A stretch of 64,000 nucleotides of DNA from DASSJM01 sp036280655. GTDB lineage: Bacteria; Actinomycetota; UBA4738; HRBIN12. Where the stretch lies: contig DASUQI010000058.1 of assembly GCA_036280655.1 (NCBI GenBank), forward strand, positions 1 to 64,000, written 5' to 3'. This document shows positions 16,891-24,383 of the stretch, in pieces. The translations under genes and the position numbers were made by a program. The notes under the pieces are model-generated. The model ran no database searches. It worked only from the letters and a program-made list of their open reading frames with translations, and was not told where the DNA came from. Within the stretch, counting starts at the first letter, position 1. Each line of letters begins with the position of its first letter.

Positions 16891-16918
16891 TCGATGCCCA
16901 CCGGCGCGGAGCAGCCGC

Positions 16919-16924
16919 TAAGGT
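16919..16924 (+). promoter_or_regulatory. Predicted -10 box of the HTH-epimerase operon
   Basis: TAAGGT, 6 bases before ATG 16931; leaderless arrangement. Confidence 0.5.
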
Positions 16925-16930
16925 GCGCTC

Positions 16931-17320
16931 ATGGCGAGGAAGAAGCTCCCGCCCGTGCCCAGGGAGGACGCGCGGACGATCGGAGCGCTCCTGCGCGCGC
17001 TCCGCAAGGCGGCCGGATACCGAGCCGTGCAGGACGCGGCGGCGGCCGGCGGGTTCCCGGCGGCGCGCCAGACGATCTACGCGTACGAGCGCGGCGGGCT
17101 CACCCCGTCCCTCCAGCAGTTCCTCGAGCTCGTCGAGTACTACGGGACGCACCCGGGGCGCGCTGATGGCGCCAAGCCGGAGGAGGACCTTCGCGCGCAG
17201 GCCGTGGCCGCGGTGAGCCGCGCGCTCGCGCTGCGCGCGTACCACGTGCCGCAGGCGTACGAGCTGATCGAGCGACTCCAGCCGCCGCTCGCCGAGACCC
17301 GACGCCGCAGGAGCTCGTGA
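16931..17320 (+). CDS. XRE-like helix-turn-helix regulator
   Basis: 129 residues, with an N-terminal DNA-binding helix-turn-helix of the Cro/XRE type (about residues 15-70: IGALLRALRKAAGY, then ARQTIYAYERGGLTP as recognition helix and turn, then QQFLELVEYYG) and a short helical C-terminus ending in a basic tail. It is followed by, and overlaps (GTGA), the methylmalonyl-CoA epimerase gene. The divergent neighbour is an FtsH-like protease, and the intervening palindromes are candidate targets. Regulated pathway is not known. Confidence 0.75.
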   Translation: MARKKLPPVPREDARTIGALLRALRKAAGYRAVQDAAAAGGFPAARQTIYAYERGGLTPSLQQFLELVEYYGTHPGRADGAKPEEDLRAQAVAAVSRALALRAYHVPQAYELIERLQPPLAETRRRRSS

Positions 17321-17721
17321 GACCCACGCAGATCGATCACGTCGGCATCGCGGTCGCCGATCTCGAGGCCGCGGTCGAGCGGTACCGGACGACCCTCGGG
17401 CTCGAGCCCGCCCACCGGGAGCGGATGGACGACCAGGGCGTCGAGGAGGTGCTGTTCGAGGTGGGATCGTCGTTCGTCCAGCTCCTCGGCGCGCTCGGTC
17501 CGAACACGCCGGTCGGCCGGTTCCTCGAGAAACACGGCGAGGGCATCCACCACGTCGGGTACCGGGTCGAGAGCGTGGTCGAGGCGCTCGAGAAGCTCCG
17601 GGCGGCCGGCGTCCGGCTGATCGACGAGACGCCGCGCCGAGGATCGCGCGGGACGACGATCGCGTTCGTCCACCCCAGGGACATGGGCGGCGTCCTCGTC
17701 GAGCTCGTGCAGCAGGGCTAG
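17317..17721 (+). CDS. Methylmalonyl-CoA epimerase
   Basis: Interconverts (S)- and (R)-methylmalonyl-CoA between the carboxylase and the mutase. VOC/glyoxalase fold of 134 residues with the family hallmarks: DHVGIAVADLE with metal His at the start, central metal His in GIHHVGYRV, PRRGSRGTTIAFVHP, and the C-terminal Glu ligand in VLVELVQ. GTG 17317 overlaps the HTH stop, so it is translationally coupled to the regulator. Its TAG stop overlaps the stop of the convergent ccr gene in the tetranucleotide CTAG. Confidence 0.92.
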   Translation: MRPTQIDHVGIAVADLEAAVERYRTTLGLEPAHRERMDDQGVEEVLFEVGSSFVQLLGALGPNTPVGRFLEKHGEGIHHVGYRVESVVEALEKLRAAGVRLIDETPRRGSRGTTIAFVHPRDMGGVLVELVQQG

Positions 17722-18959
17722 GGCAGGGTCGACAGGCCGGCGTTCGGCGCGCTGATCAGCACGGCGACGTTGCCCTCGGGGAGCTCGCCGACGCCCATCA
17801 GCTGGTGCGCGAGGCCGGACTCCTCGTACGCGAAGGTCCGCCCGTGGGTCGTGTGCACCTTCCCTCCGCGGACGAGGTCGTTGAACGCCGCAGCCTGCTC
17901 GTCGTTGAACAGGTGCGAGCCCTGGTACCGCTTCTGCGGGTACCAGAGGTAGCGCACGTCCACCATGGTGTCGTAGCCGCTCGTCCCGGCACAGATCACG
18001 ACCATGCCGCCACGCTCGCATACGAAGATCGATGTCGGGACCGTGTCCTGCCCGGGGTGCTCGAACACGATGTTCGGGTTGCGACGTTCGCCGAGGACCT
18101 CCCAGATCGCCTTGCCGAACGCCTTCGCGCCCTCGAACCACGCCTTCCAGTCCGGGGAGTCCCACGCGGGCGGCACTCCCCAGTGGTCGAACGCCGTCCG
18201 GTCGACGTAGCCCGCCGCGCCGAGCTCTTTCGCGTACTCCCCTTTCACGGCGCTGCTCACGACCGCGACCGGCGTGGCCCCCGCGAGCGCGACGAGCTGG
18301 ATCGCGAGCGAGCCGAGTCCCCCCGAGCCGCCCCACACGAGCACGACGTCGTCCTCCTTCACCGTGTTCGGCGGCCACCCGTGGAGCATCCGGTACGCGG
18401 TGGCGCCGGTGAGGGTCGGCGCCGCGGCCTCCTCCCACGTGAGGCGCTCGGCCTTCGGGAGGCACTGGTGCGCCTGCACCTTCGTGAACTGCGCGAACGA
18501 GCCCCAGCACGTGTCGTACCCCCACACGCGGAACGACGGGGCGACCCCGGGGTCGTTGCCCGCGGCGACCCACGGGTCGTCGTGGTCCCACTGGCCGGCG
18601 TGCACGACGACCTCGTCGCCGACCGAGACGTTCGAGACCCCGGAGCCAACGGCGTAGACCACGCCCGAGGCGTCCGAGCCCACGATGTGGAACTCGGTGG
18701 GCTCGCCCCACCTCGCCTGGGTCTTCGTGACGTCGATCGGGACGCCGCGCGCCGCCCACACGTTGTTGAAGTTCACGCCGGCGGCCATCACGAGCACGAG
18801 GGCCTCGTACGGCCCGATCTCCGGGACGTCGATCACCTCGTCCCGGATCGAGTCCCTCGGTTCGCCGTACCGCTCGGGCCGGACGAGCTGCGCGTGCATC
18901 CGCGACGGCACCTCGCCGAGCGGGGGGATCTCGCCGATCTCGAAGACGTCCTTGGTCAC
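17718..18959 (-). CDS. ccr: Crotonyl-CoA carboxylase/reductase
   Basis: Zinc-less medium-chain reductase that converts crotonyl-CoA to ethylmalonyl-CoA with NADPH and CO2, or to butyryl-CoA without CO2. Diagnostic features: ALVLVMAAGVNFNNVWAARG, VGSDASGVV, WGYDTCWGSFAQF, Rossmann GGSGGLGSLAIQL, and EHPGQDTVPTS with FVCERGGMVVICAGTSG, all characteristic of Ccr. 413 residues from GTG 18959, which has GGAG 7 bases upstream and gives the usual short N-terminus; the frame extends upstream to 19016 without a better start. Nearby epimerase, mutase and carboxylase genes suggest an ethylmalonyl-CoA-type route or C4/C5 extender-unit supply. Confidence 0.95.
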   Translation of the reverse strand: MTKDVFEIGEIPPLGEVPSRMHAQLVRPERYGEPRDSIRDEVIDVPEIGPYEALVLVMAAGVNFNNVWAARGVPIDVTKTQARWGEPTEFHIVGSDASGVVYAVGSGVSNVSVGDEVVVHAGQWDHDDPWVAAGNDPGVAPSFRVWGYDTCWGSFAQFTKVQAHQCLPKAERLTWEEAAAPTLTGATAYRMLHGWPPNTVKEDDVVLVWGGSGGLGSLAIQLVALAGATPVAVVSSAVKGEYAKELGAAGYVDRTAFDHWGVPPAWDSPDWKAWFEGAKAFGKAIWEVLGERRNPNIVFEHPGQDTVPTSIFVCERGGMVVICAGTSGYDTMVDVRYLWYPQKRYQGSHLFNDEQAAAFNDLVRGGKVHTTHGRTFAYEESGLAHQLMGVGELPEGNVAVLISAPNAGLSTLP

Positions 18960-18986
18960 CGGGTGCTCCGTTCGTCGATGGACGGG

Positions 18987-18992
18987 ACGATA
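18987..18992 (-). promoter_or_regulatory. Predicted -10 box of ccr
   Basis: TATCGT on the minus strand. It gives a leader of about 20 bases that includes the GGAG before GTG 18959. Confidence 0.35.
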
Positions 18993-19040
18993 GGCGAACG
19001 GCGAACGCGTCACCAACGGCGCGTCCTCAGGCGTTCGTGC

Positions 19041-19964
19041 TCAGACCAGGGCCGTGCTCGACGGGCAGGTCCGCCCCCTCGGGCACCAGGTGCAGAACGG
19101 ACCCGGCCGGAGCTCGAGCGGCCGGCCGGCGTCGGACGCGGCGGCGGCACGCACCGCGTCGATCACTCTGTCGGCCGCCCTGCCGAGCACCTTCTCGTCG
19201 ACGTCTTCGGCCTGCCACTCCCCCGAGTCGAGGTACAGCGTCGCGACACGGTAGGGCGGGACGCCGAACCGCAGCGCGAGCAGCAGCCCATAGAAGCGCA
19301 TGTCCTCGGCGTGCTCGGGCCAGGCGCGCCCGGTCTTCAGGTCGATCGCGAGGCGATCGGCGCCTCCGCGGCCGGCGGCCTGCGCGCCGAGGACGAGGTC
19401 GAGCTGGCCCGACAGGACGAGCGACCCGCCGAGCAGCTCGACGCGGACGTGCCACTCGGTGGACGGCGCGAGCTCGCGCCGCATCAGCCGGAGCGGCGGC
19501 ATCGTCGAGCGGAACAGCTCGAGCGTCTTGGCCCCGTCCATGAGCGTCTCGTCCCGCCGGAGCCCGTCCAGGCCGTGCCAGAACGCGCCGAACGCGCGGT
19601 CCTCGCCGAGCCGTTCGGCCGCCTGCTCGACCAGCTCGTGGGGGTCGCGCTCCTCGCGCCCGGCCACCTCGAGCTCGATCGCCTTGTGCGCCAGCTTGCC
19701 GGCGGCCGAGCGCGCGGAGAACTCGAACGGCCCGCGCTCGCCGGAGCGGACCGCGTCGAACAGCCCCGGGCACCGGCCGAGGTCGTTGAGGTTGGACTTC
19801 CCGAGCCACAGCGGGTCGGGGAGCTCGAACGCCCGCGCCGCCTCCTCGATCCGGTCGCGGAGGCGTTGGACGGCGTCCGAGGGGACGGGGGCCCGGCGAG
19901 CCTCGCCGATCAGCCCGTCCATCGTTCGGCGCTGGGCGGGCGAGAGCTCGAGGGTCGTCTGCAC
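19041..19964 (-). CDS. RecB/Cas4-like PD-(D/E)XK nuclease with Fe-S cysteines
   Basis: Stand-alone RecB-family nuclease domain, 307 residues. The catalytic core reads GQLDLVLG followed by LAIDLKTGRAWPEH (Asp and DLK of the PD-(D/E)XK site). A cysteine at GRCPGLFDA (near residue 72) and the C-terminal CTWCPRGRTC set supply four Cys in the spacing used for the 4Fe-4S cluster of AddB and Cas4. There is no helicase domain and no Cas gene nearby, so a DNA-repair exonuclease is the likely role. GTG 19964 is 7 bases after a TACCAT box, and the longer upstream frame overlaps the divergent regulator. Confidence 0.85.
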   Translation of the reverse strand: MQTTLELSPAQRRTMDGLIGEARRAPVPSDAVQRLRDRIEEAARAFELPDPLWLGKSNLNDLGRCPGLFDAVRSGERGPFEFSARSAAGKLAHKAIELEVAGREERDPHELVEQAAERLGEDRAFGAFWHGLDGLRRDETLMDGAKTLELFRSTMPPLRLMRRELAPSTEWHVRVELLGGSLVLSGQLDLVLGAQAAGRGGADRLAIDLKTGRAWPEHAEDMRFYGLLLALRFGVPPYRVATLYLDSGEWQAEDVDEKVLGRAADRVIDAVRAAAASDAGRPLELRPGPFCTWCPRGRTCPSSTALV

Positions 19965-19971
19965 GGGGCGG

Positions 19972-19977
19972 ATGGTA
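19972..19977 (-). promoter_or_regulatory. Predicted -10 box of the PD-(D/E)XK nuclease gene
   Basis: TACCAT on the minus strand, 7 bases before GTG 19964, inside a 28-base divergent region. Confidence 0.45.
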
Positions 19978-19992
19978 GGAGTACCCACCGAC

Positions 19993-20550
19993 ATGGCCGA
20001 GACGCCCGACGACATCCTCCGCTCGCTCGCCGACCCCGAGCGCCTGGCGATCGCGGGCCGGCTCGCCCGCGGGGACGCGTCGGCGCGGGACCTGTCGGAG
20101 ACGCTCGACCTCCCGATCGCGCGGGTCCGAAAGCACCTCAACCGGCTCGGGGCCGCCGGCGTCGTCCGGCTCGGCGACGACCGCCGCACGTACCGGCTGG
20201 ATCCCGGGACCCTCCGGTGGGCGGCCGAGCAGGTGGGACCGCCCCGGGGAGCCGGCATGGCGCTCGGCGCGGCCGACGAGGACGAGGAGGCGGTGCTCCG
20301 CGCCTTCTTCCGCAACGGCCGGCTCACCGAGATCCCGGCGAAGGAGTCGAAGCGGCGCATCGTGCTCGAGCGGATCGCGGTGGAGTTCGAGCCGGGGGTC
20401 CACTACGACGAGCAGACGGTGAACGCGATCGTGGGGAGGTTCCACACGGACCACGCCGCGATCCGCCGGTACCTGGTCGACGAGGGCTTCCTCGACCGGG
20501 TCAAGAGCGAGTACTGGCGCAGCGGCGGCCGCGTGACGACCGATCCCTGA
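19993..20550 (+). CDS. ArsR-type HTH regulator fused to DUF2087
   Basis: 185 residues in two parts. Residues 1-75 form a winged helix of the ArsR type (DDILRSLADPERLAIAGRLARG, SETLDLPIARVRKHLNRLGAAGVV). Residues 90-175 match DUF2087 (AFFRNGRLTEIPAKESKRR, then YDEQTVNAIVGRFHTDHAAIRRYLVDEGFL and a final YWR). This architecture is common in actinobacteria and Firmicutes, but its ligand is unknown. Divergent from a nuclease gene, only 28 bases apart. Start ATG 19993 has no obvious ribosome-binding site. Confidence 0.88.
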   Translation: MAETPDDILRSLADPERLAIAGRLARGDASARDLSETLDLPIARVRKHLNRLGAAGVVRLGDDRRTYRLDPGTLRWAAEQVGPPRGAGMALGAADEDEEAVLRAFFRNGRLTEIPAKESKRRIVLERIAVEFEPGVHYDEQTVNAIVGRFHTDHAAIRRYLVDEGFLDRVKSEYWRSGGRVTTDP

Positions 20551-20599
20551 GCGATCCGACGGACCCAAGGACGACGAGCGGGCCGTCGAGCGACGATGC

Positions 20600-20605
20600 T
20601 AGGGT
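20600..20605 (+). promoter_or_regulatory. Predicted -10 box deciding the start at 20614
   Basis: TAGGGT, 8 bases before GTG 20614. It lies inside the longer reading frame that begins at ATG 20596, which argues for the downstream start. Confidence 0.45.
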
Positions 20606-20613
20606 CGAACGAA

Positions 20614-21075
20614 GTGCGTCGCGTCGCCTCGATCCTGCTCGTCGCGCTGGCGCTTCCCCTCCTCGCCCCCGCGTCGGCCCGTGCCGACCACCTGCCCGGT
20701 CCCTGCGACCGGCATCGAGAGGAGGGCGAGACCGTGCGATCCCAGATGAAGCGGATCATCCGCTGCGCCGTCGAGCGATGGGAGGTCCCCGACGGCGCGC
20801 GGCGAGCGATCTGCATCGCCGATCGCGAGAGCAACCTCGACCCGAAGGCCGAGTCGGCGCACGGCAAGTACCTGGGCCTGTACCAGCACAGCGCGGAGGC
20901 GTGGCCCGACCGCTACGCGGAGTGGTCCCATCCCTCCTGGCAGCTCCCCGACAACGCGCTGCACGGTCGCTCGAACGCCGTCGTCACGGTCCGTATGGTG
21001 AACGCGAACGGCTGGGGCCCGTGGGAGAGCCTCGGCTGCGACGGCGGGGATCGCCGGGCGCAGGCGCTCCGCTAG
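20614..21075 (+). CDS. Secreted lysozyme/transglycosylase-like protein
   Basis: 153 residues from GTG 20614. A classical signal peptide (basic start, hydrophobic ASILLVALALPLLAP, cleavage near ASARA-DH) is followed by a small domain. It has paired Cys and an ADRESNLDPKAESAHGKYLGLYQH stretch, in two pieces ADRESNLDP and GKYLGLYQH, that resembles the catalytic Glu and Gly-Leu-x-Q motifs of SLT/lysozyme-like muramidases. ATG 20596 is in frame, but a -10 box at 20600-20605 makes GTG 20614 the likely leaderless start. Predicted to act on peptidoglycan outside the membrane. The carboxylase gene follows 11 bases later with its own promoter. Confidence 0.75.
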   Translation: MRRVASILLVALALPLLAPASARADHLPGPCDRHREEGETVRSQMKRIIRCAVERWEVPDGARRAICIADRESNLDPKAESAHGKYLGLYQHSAEAWPDRYAEWSHPSWQLPDNALHGRSNAVVTVRMVNANGWGPWESLGCDGGDRRAQALR

Positions 21076-21078
21076 ACT
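21073..21078 (+). promoter_or_regulatory. Predicted -10 box of the acyl-CoA carboxylase beta operon
   Basis: TAGACT, overlapping the TAG stop of the preceding gene and 8 bases before ATG 21087. Confidence 0.5.
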
Positions 21079-21086
21079 CCAGGCAC

Positions 21087-22673
21087 ATGGCGACGACCGA
21101 GGATCGCCCCCAGCCCGCGGTCCGCACGGTCGAGGACCGCATCGAGGAGCTGCGCAAGCGCCGGACCTCCCTGCAGGATGGGACGCGGAGGGAGGCCGTC
21201 CGCAAGCAGCACGAGAAGGGCAAGCTCACGGCGCGCGAGCGCGTCGAGCTGCTCGTGGACCGTTCGTCCTTCCAGGAGACCGACCCGTTCGCGGCCCACC
21301 GCTCCCACGACTTCGGGATCGAACGCAACCGGCCGGCGGGCGACGGCGTCGTCACCGGTTACGGGACGGTCGACGGACGCCGCGTGTTCGTGGCGTCGCA
21401 GGACTTCACGGTGTTCGGCGGATCGCTCGGCGAGGTGCACGCGCAGAAGATCTGCAAGGTCCAGGACCTCGCGATGTCGACCGGCGCGCCGTTCATCCAG
21501 ATCAACGACTCGGGCGGCGCGCGGATCCAGGAGGGCGCCGCGAGCCTCGCCGGCTACGGCTACGTGTTCGAACGCAACGTGCGCGCCTCGGGGGTGATCC
21601 CGCAGATCAGCGTGATCATGGGGCCGTGCGCCGGCGGCGCCGTCTACTCCCCCGCGATCACCGACTTCACCTTCATGGTGCGCGAGACTTCCCACATGTT
21701 CATCACCGGCCCCGACGTGATCAAGGCGGTCACGGGCGAGGAGGTCACGTTCGAGGAGCTCGGCGGCGCGATGACCCACGCGAGCAAGTCGGGCGTCGCG
21801 TCGTTCGTGAGTCAAGACGAGGAGGAGTGTCTCGCGATGGTCCGGCACCTCCTCTCGTACCTCCCGTCGAACAACCTCGAGGACCCGCCGTCCTACGCGG
21901 CCGTCGACGATCCCGAACGCCGCGACGACGGCCTCACGCACCTCATCCCCGACTCGGCGAAGGAGCCGTACGACATGCACGAGGTGATCCGCCGGGTCGT
22001 CGACGACGGGGAGTTCTTCGAGGTGTTCCCGTTCTGGGCGATGAACGTCGTGATCGGATTCGCGCGGCTCGACGGGAGGACGGTCGGGGTCGTCGCGAAC
22101 CAGCCGAAGGTCCTCGCCGGCACGCTCGACATCGAGTCCGCGGAGAAGGCCTCGAGGTTCGTCAGGACGTGCGACGCGTTCAACGTCCCGCTCGTCACGT
22201 TCGTGGACGTCCCCGGGTTCCTGCCTGGGACCGACCAGGAGTACCACGGGATCATCCGACACGGCGCGAAGCTCCTGTACGCGTTCACCGAGGCGACGGT
22301 CCCGCGGCTGACGGTCATCACGCGCAAGGCCTACGGCGGCGCGTACCTGGTGATGAACTCGAAGCACCTGCGCGCCGACGTGTCGTTCGCCTGGCCGACG
22401 GCGGAGATCGCCGTGATGGGTCCTGAGGGCGCGGTGAACGTCGTGTTCCGCAAGCAGATCGAGAAGGCGGAGGACCCGGCCGTCGCGCGCGCCGAGCTGA
22501 TCGAACAGTACCAGCAGAAGTTCGCCACGCCGTACATCGCGGCCGAACGCGGGTTCATCGACGACGTGATCGAGCCCGCCGAGACGCGACCCCGCCTGAT
22601 CGGGGCGCTGCGGATGCTCTCGACCAAGCGCGAGACCGTGCCGGCGCGCAAGCACGGGAACATCCCGCTGTGA
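21087..22673 (+). CDS. Acyl-CoA (propionyl-CoA) carboxylase carboxyltransferase subunit
   Basis: Beta subunit of biotin-dependent acyl-CoA carboxylase; transfers CO2 from biotin to acetyl-, propionyl- or longer acyl-CoA. 528 residues with both carboxyltransferase halves: N-terminal DGVVTGYGTVDGR, DSGGARIQEG and GPCAGGAVYSPA, and C-terminal GFLPGTDQEYHGIIRHGAKLLYA (read as GFLPGTDQE and IIRHGAKLL), KAYGGAYLVM, and FIDDVI. Ends in the RKHGNIPL tail typical of actinobacterial PccB/AccD. The residue after YSPAITDF is Thr-Phe-Met-Val; I cannot decide substrate with confidence, but epimerase and mutase elsewhere in the window favour propionyl-CoA. Its biotin carboxylase partner is at 41405-43132. 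Confidence 0.95.
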   Translation: MATTEDRPQPAVRTVEDRIEELRKRRTSLQDGTRREAVRKQHEKGKLTARERVELLVDRSSFQETDPFAAHRSHDFGIERNRPAGDGVVTGYGTVDGRRVFVASQDFTVFGGSLGEVHAQKICKVQDLAMSTGAPFIQINDSGGARIQEGAASLAGYGYVFERNVRASGVIPQISVIMGPCAGGAVYSPAITDFTFMVRETSHMFITGPDVIKAVTGEEVTFEELGGAMTHASKSGVASFVSQDEEECLAMVRHLLSYLPSNNLEDPPSYAAVDDPERRDDGLTHLIPDSAKEPYDMHEVIRRVVDDGEFFEVFPFWAMNVVIGFARLDGRTVGVVANQPKVLAGTLDIESAEKASRFVRTCDAFNVPLVTFVDVPGFLPGTDQEYHGIIRHGAKLLYAFTEATVPRLTVITRKAYGGAYLVMNSKHLRADVSFAWPTAEIAVMGPEGAVNVVFRKQIEKAEDPAVARAELIEQYQQKFATPYIAAERGFIDDVIEPAETRPRLIGALRMLSTKRETVPARKHGNIPL

Positions 22674-22930
22674 GCGACGACCGGCGGTTCGAGCTGCCCG
22701 ACGACCTCGGCCCCGAACAGGAGCGGGCGATCATCCTCGCGCTCGAGCGGTACTTCGCGAAGGAGAGCCCGCACCCCGATCCATGGGTGCTCGCGTGGCG
22801 GGTCGACGCCACCGGCCTCGGCGCCCTGCAGGCCCGACACCTCACCGACGCTCCCTGGAAAGTCGGCGGTCAGGGGCGGTTCTTGCGACGCGGCGTCCCC
22901 CCCTCGGCGGGCCGAGGCGACACCGGCTAG
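22670..22930 (+). CDS. Small protein, probable acyl-CoA carboxylase epsilon-like subunit
   Basis: 86 residues, GTG overlapping the carboxyltransferase stop (GTGA). Helical start (EQERAIILALERYF), then DPWVLAWRV and a Trp-Lys-x-Gly-Gly region with a basic tail (RFLRRG). Actinobacterial carboxylases often have a small, poorly conserved epsilon subunit encoded directly after the beta subunit. Position and the short W/R-rich C-terminus fit this, but the sequence match is weak. Otherwise hypothetical. Confidence 0.6.
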   Translation: MSDDRRFELPDDLGPEQERAIILALERYFAKESPHPDPWVLAWRVDATGLGALQARHLTDAPWKVGGQGRFLRRGVPPSAGRGDTG

Positions 22931-23227
22931 ATGGCCGCCACGTGGACGGCGGCCTCCGTGACGGGTCGGGACGACGCCGCCCGCGCGTTCGCCGCCGAGG
23001 GCTGCTCGGCACCTCGGGCCTGGGGCAACGGGCCTGGCGACACGTACGGCCGGCACGCGCACGAGTACCACAAGGTGTTGTTCTGCCTCGAGGGCTCGAT
23101 CACGTTCCACCTGACCGACGGCGACGTCGACCTCCGCCTCGGCGACCGGCTGGACCTCGAGCCGGGGACCGAGCACGCGGCCACGGTCGGCCCCGACGGC
23201 TGTTCGTGCATCGAGGCCTCTCGATGA
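22931..23227 (+). CDS. Single-domain cupin protein
   Basis: 98 residues forming one cupin barrel: motif 1 GRHAHEYHKVLFCLEG with two metal His, motif 2 GDRLDLEPGTEHAATVG with another His. ATG immediately follows the upstream TAG. Small cupins may bind metal and act as sensors or isomerases; no substrate is evident. Coupled to the next gene by ATGA. Confidence 0.8.
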   Translation: MAATWTAASVTGRDDAARAFAAEGCSAPRAWGNGPGDTYGRHAHEYHKVLFCLEGSITFHLTDGDVDLRLGDRLDLEPGTEHAATVGPDGCSCIEASR

Positions 23228-24171
23228 CGAAGGTCTCCCTGATCACCACCGTGCTCGACGCGTCCGACAGCGTGGGAGCCTTCCTCGAGTCGGTCTCCTG
23301 GCAGACGAGACCGCCCGACGAGGTCGTGGTCGTCGACGGCGGCTCGACGGACGAGACGCTCGAGCAGATCCGGTCGGCCGATACCGTCACGCTGATCGAA
23401 CAGCGCGGCGCCAACATCGCCCGGGGGCGCAACGTCGCGATCTCGGCGGCCACTCACGACGTCATCGCGGTGACCGACGCGGACTGCGTCCTCGAACGGG
23501 ATTGGCTCGAACGGCTGGTCGATCCGCTCGAGACCGGGGCCGACGTGGCGATGGGGTTCTACCGGCCGCTCGCCGACTCGTTCCTGCAGCAGGCGATCGC
23601 GTGCGTGAGCCTCCCCGAGCCCGAGGAGCTCGACGAGGCGACGTTCACGCCGAGCGGGCGCTCGGTGGCGTTCACGCGACGGGCGATCGACCGCGCCGGC
23701 GGCTACCCGGAATGGCTCGATTCGGGTGAGGACCTGTACGTGCACCATCGGTTCCGCGAGCTCGGCCTCGACATGCGGCTCGCGCGGGACGCGATCGTGA
23801 ACTGGCCCATCCGCCGGACCCTCGCCGAGACCTGGCGGCAGTACTTCGGCTACGCGCGCGGCGACGCGATCGCCGGCATCGACCCGGAGCGCCACACCCT
23901 TCGCTTCGCCGCGTACTCGGCGGGGCTCTACGCGTGGTCGACGAAGGGCCGGGTGGGCAAGCTCGCGGCGCTCGCCGCCGCAGACGCGACCGCGGCAGCG
24001 CCGATCCGGCGGGCGCTGAACCGCTTCGAGGATCCCTCCGAACGCGCACGCGCGGTCGTCGCCGTCCCGGCCCTGATCGCGTTCATCGACGCGGCGAAGA
24101 TCTCCGGGTACCTCGCCGGCGTGCGCCACCGGGCCGGCCCGCACGGCGCCTCGCGCGTCGAACCGGCCTAG
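23224..24171 (+). CDS. Family 2 glycosyltransferase
   Basis: 315 residues, GT-A fold: VSLITTVLDA start, VVVVDGGSTDET, N-x-ARGRNVAI, and DXD-type motif VTDADCVLE near residue 83, with a later SGEDLYVHHRFRELG carrying the ED of GT2 enzymes. The C-terminal helical part is moderately hydrophobic but no clear TM is seen. Acts in the cytosol or at the membrane on a nucleotide sugar; acceptor unknown. ATG overlaps the cupin stop, and its TAG overlaps the stop of the convergent zinc-ribbon gene in CTAG. Confidence 0.88.
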   Translation: MTKVSLITTVLDASDSVGAFLESVSWQTRPPDEVVVVDGGSTDETLEQIRSADTVTLIEQRGANIARGRNVAISAATHDVIAVTDADCVLERDWLERLVDPLETGADVAMGFYRPLADSFLQQAIACVSLPEPEELDEATFTPSGRSVAFTRRAIDRAGGYPEWLDSGEDLYVHHRFRELGLDMRLARDAIVNWPIRRTLAETWRQYFGYARGDAIAGIDPERHTLRFAAYSAGLYAWSTKGRVGKLAALAAADATAAAPIRRALNRFEDPSERARAVVAVPALIAFIDAAKISGYLAGVRHRAGPHGASRVEPA

Positions 24172-24383
24172 GCGCGGACGCGGAACCCACACGTCGGGCA
24201 CCGCTCGGCGCCGCGCTCGAGCCGGGCACCGCAGTAGGCGCACGTCGTCGGGACGGCGGGCTCCTCGTCGTCGGCCGGACGCCGCCGGAGCCGGTTGCGG
24301 ATCGCGGGCACCGCGAGGACCAACGCCACGATCGCCGCGGGGATCAGCAGCTCCTCACCCTGGTGCGCGAGCATCCCCGTCAC
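24168..24383 (-). CDS. Small TM protein with C-terminal zinc ribbon
   Basis: 71 residues: one TM helix (LLIPAAIVALVLAVPAI), a short basic/acidic linker, and a zinc ribbon CAYC...CPTC. GTG 24383 is preferred because it overlaps the upstream stop (GTGA); ATG 24374 is an alternative. Last gene of the four-gene operon 26782-24168. Confidence 0.75.
   Translation of the reverse strand: MTGMLAHQGEELLIPAAIVALVLAVPAIRNRLRRRPADDEEPAVPTTCAYCGARLERGAERCPTCGFRVRA

Noticed and set aside
19041..19964. Cas4 and a possible CRISPR locus
   Set aside because: Nuclease has the Cas4/AddB Cys pattern, but no repeat-spacer array and no other cas genes occur in the window.
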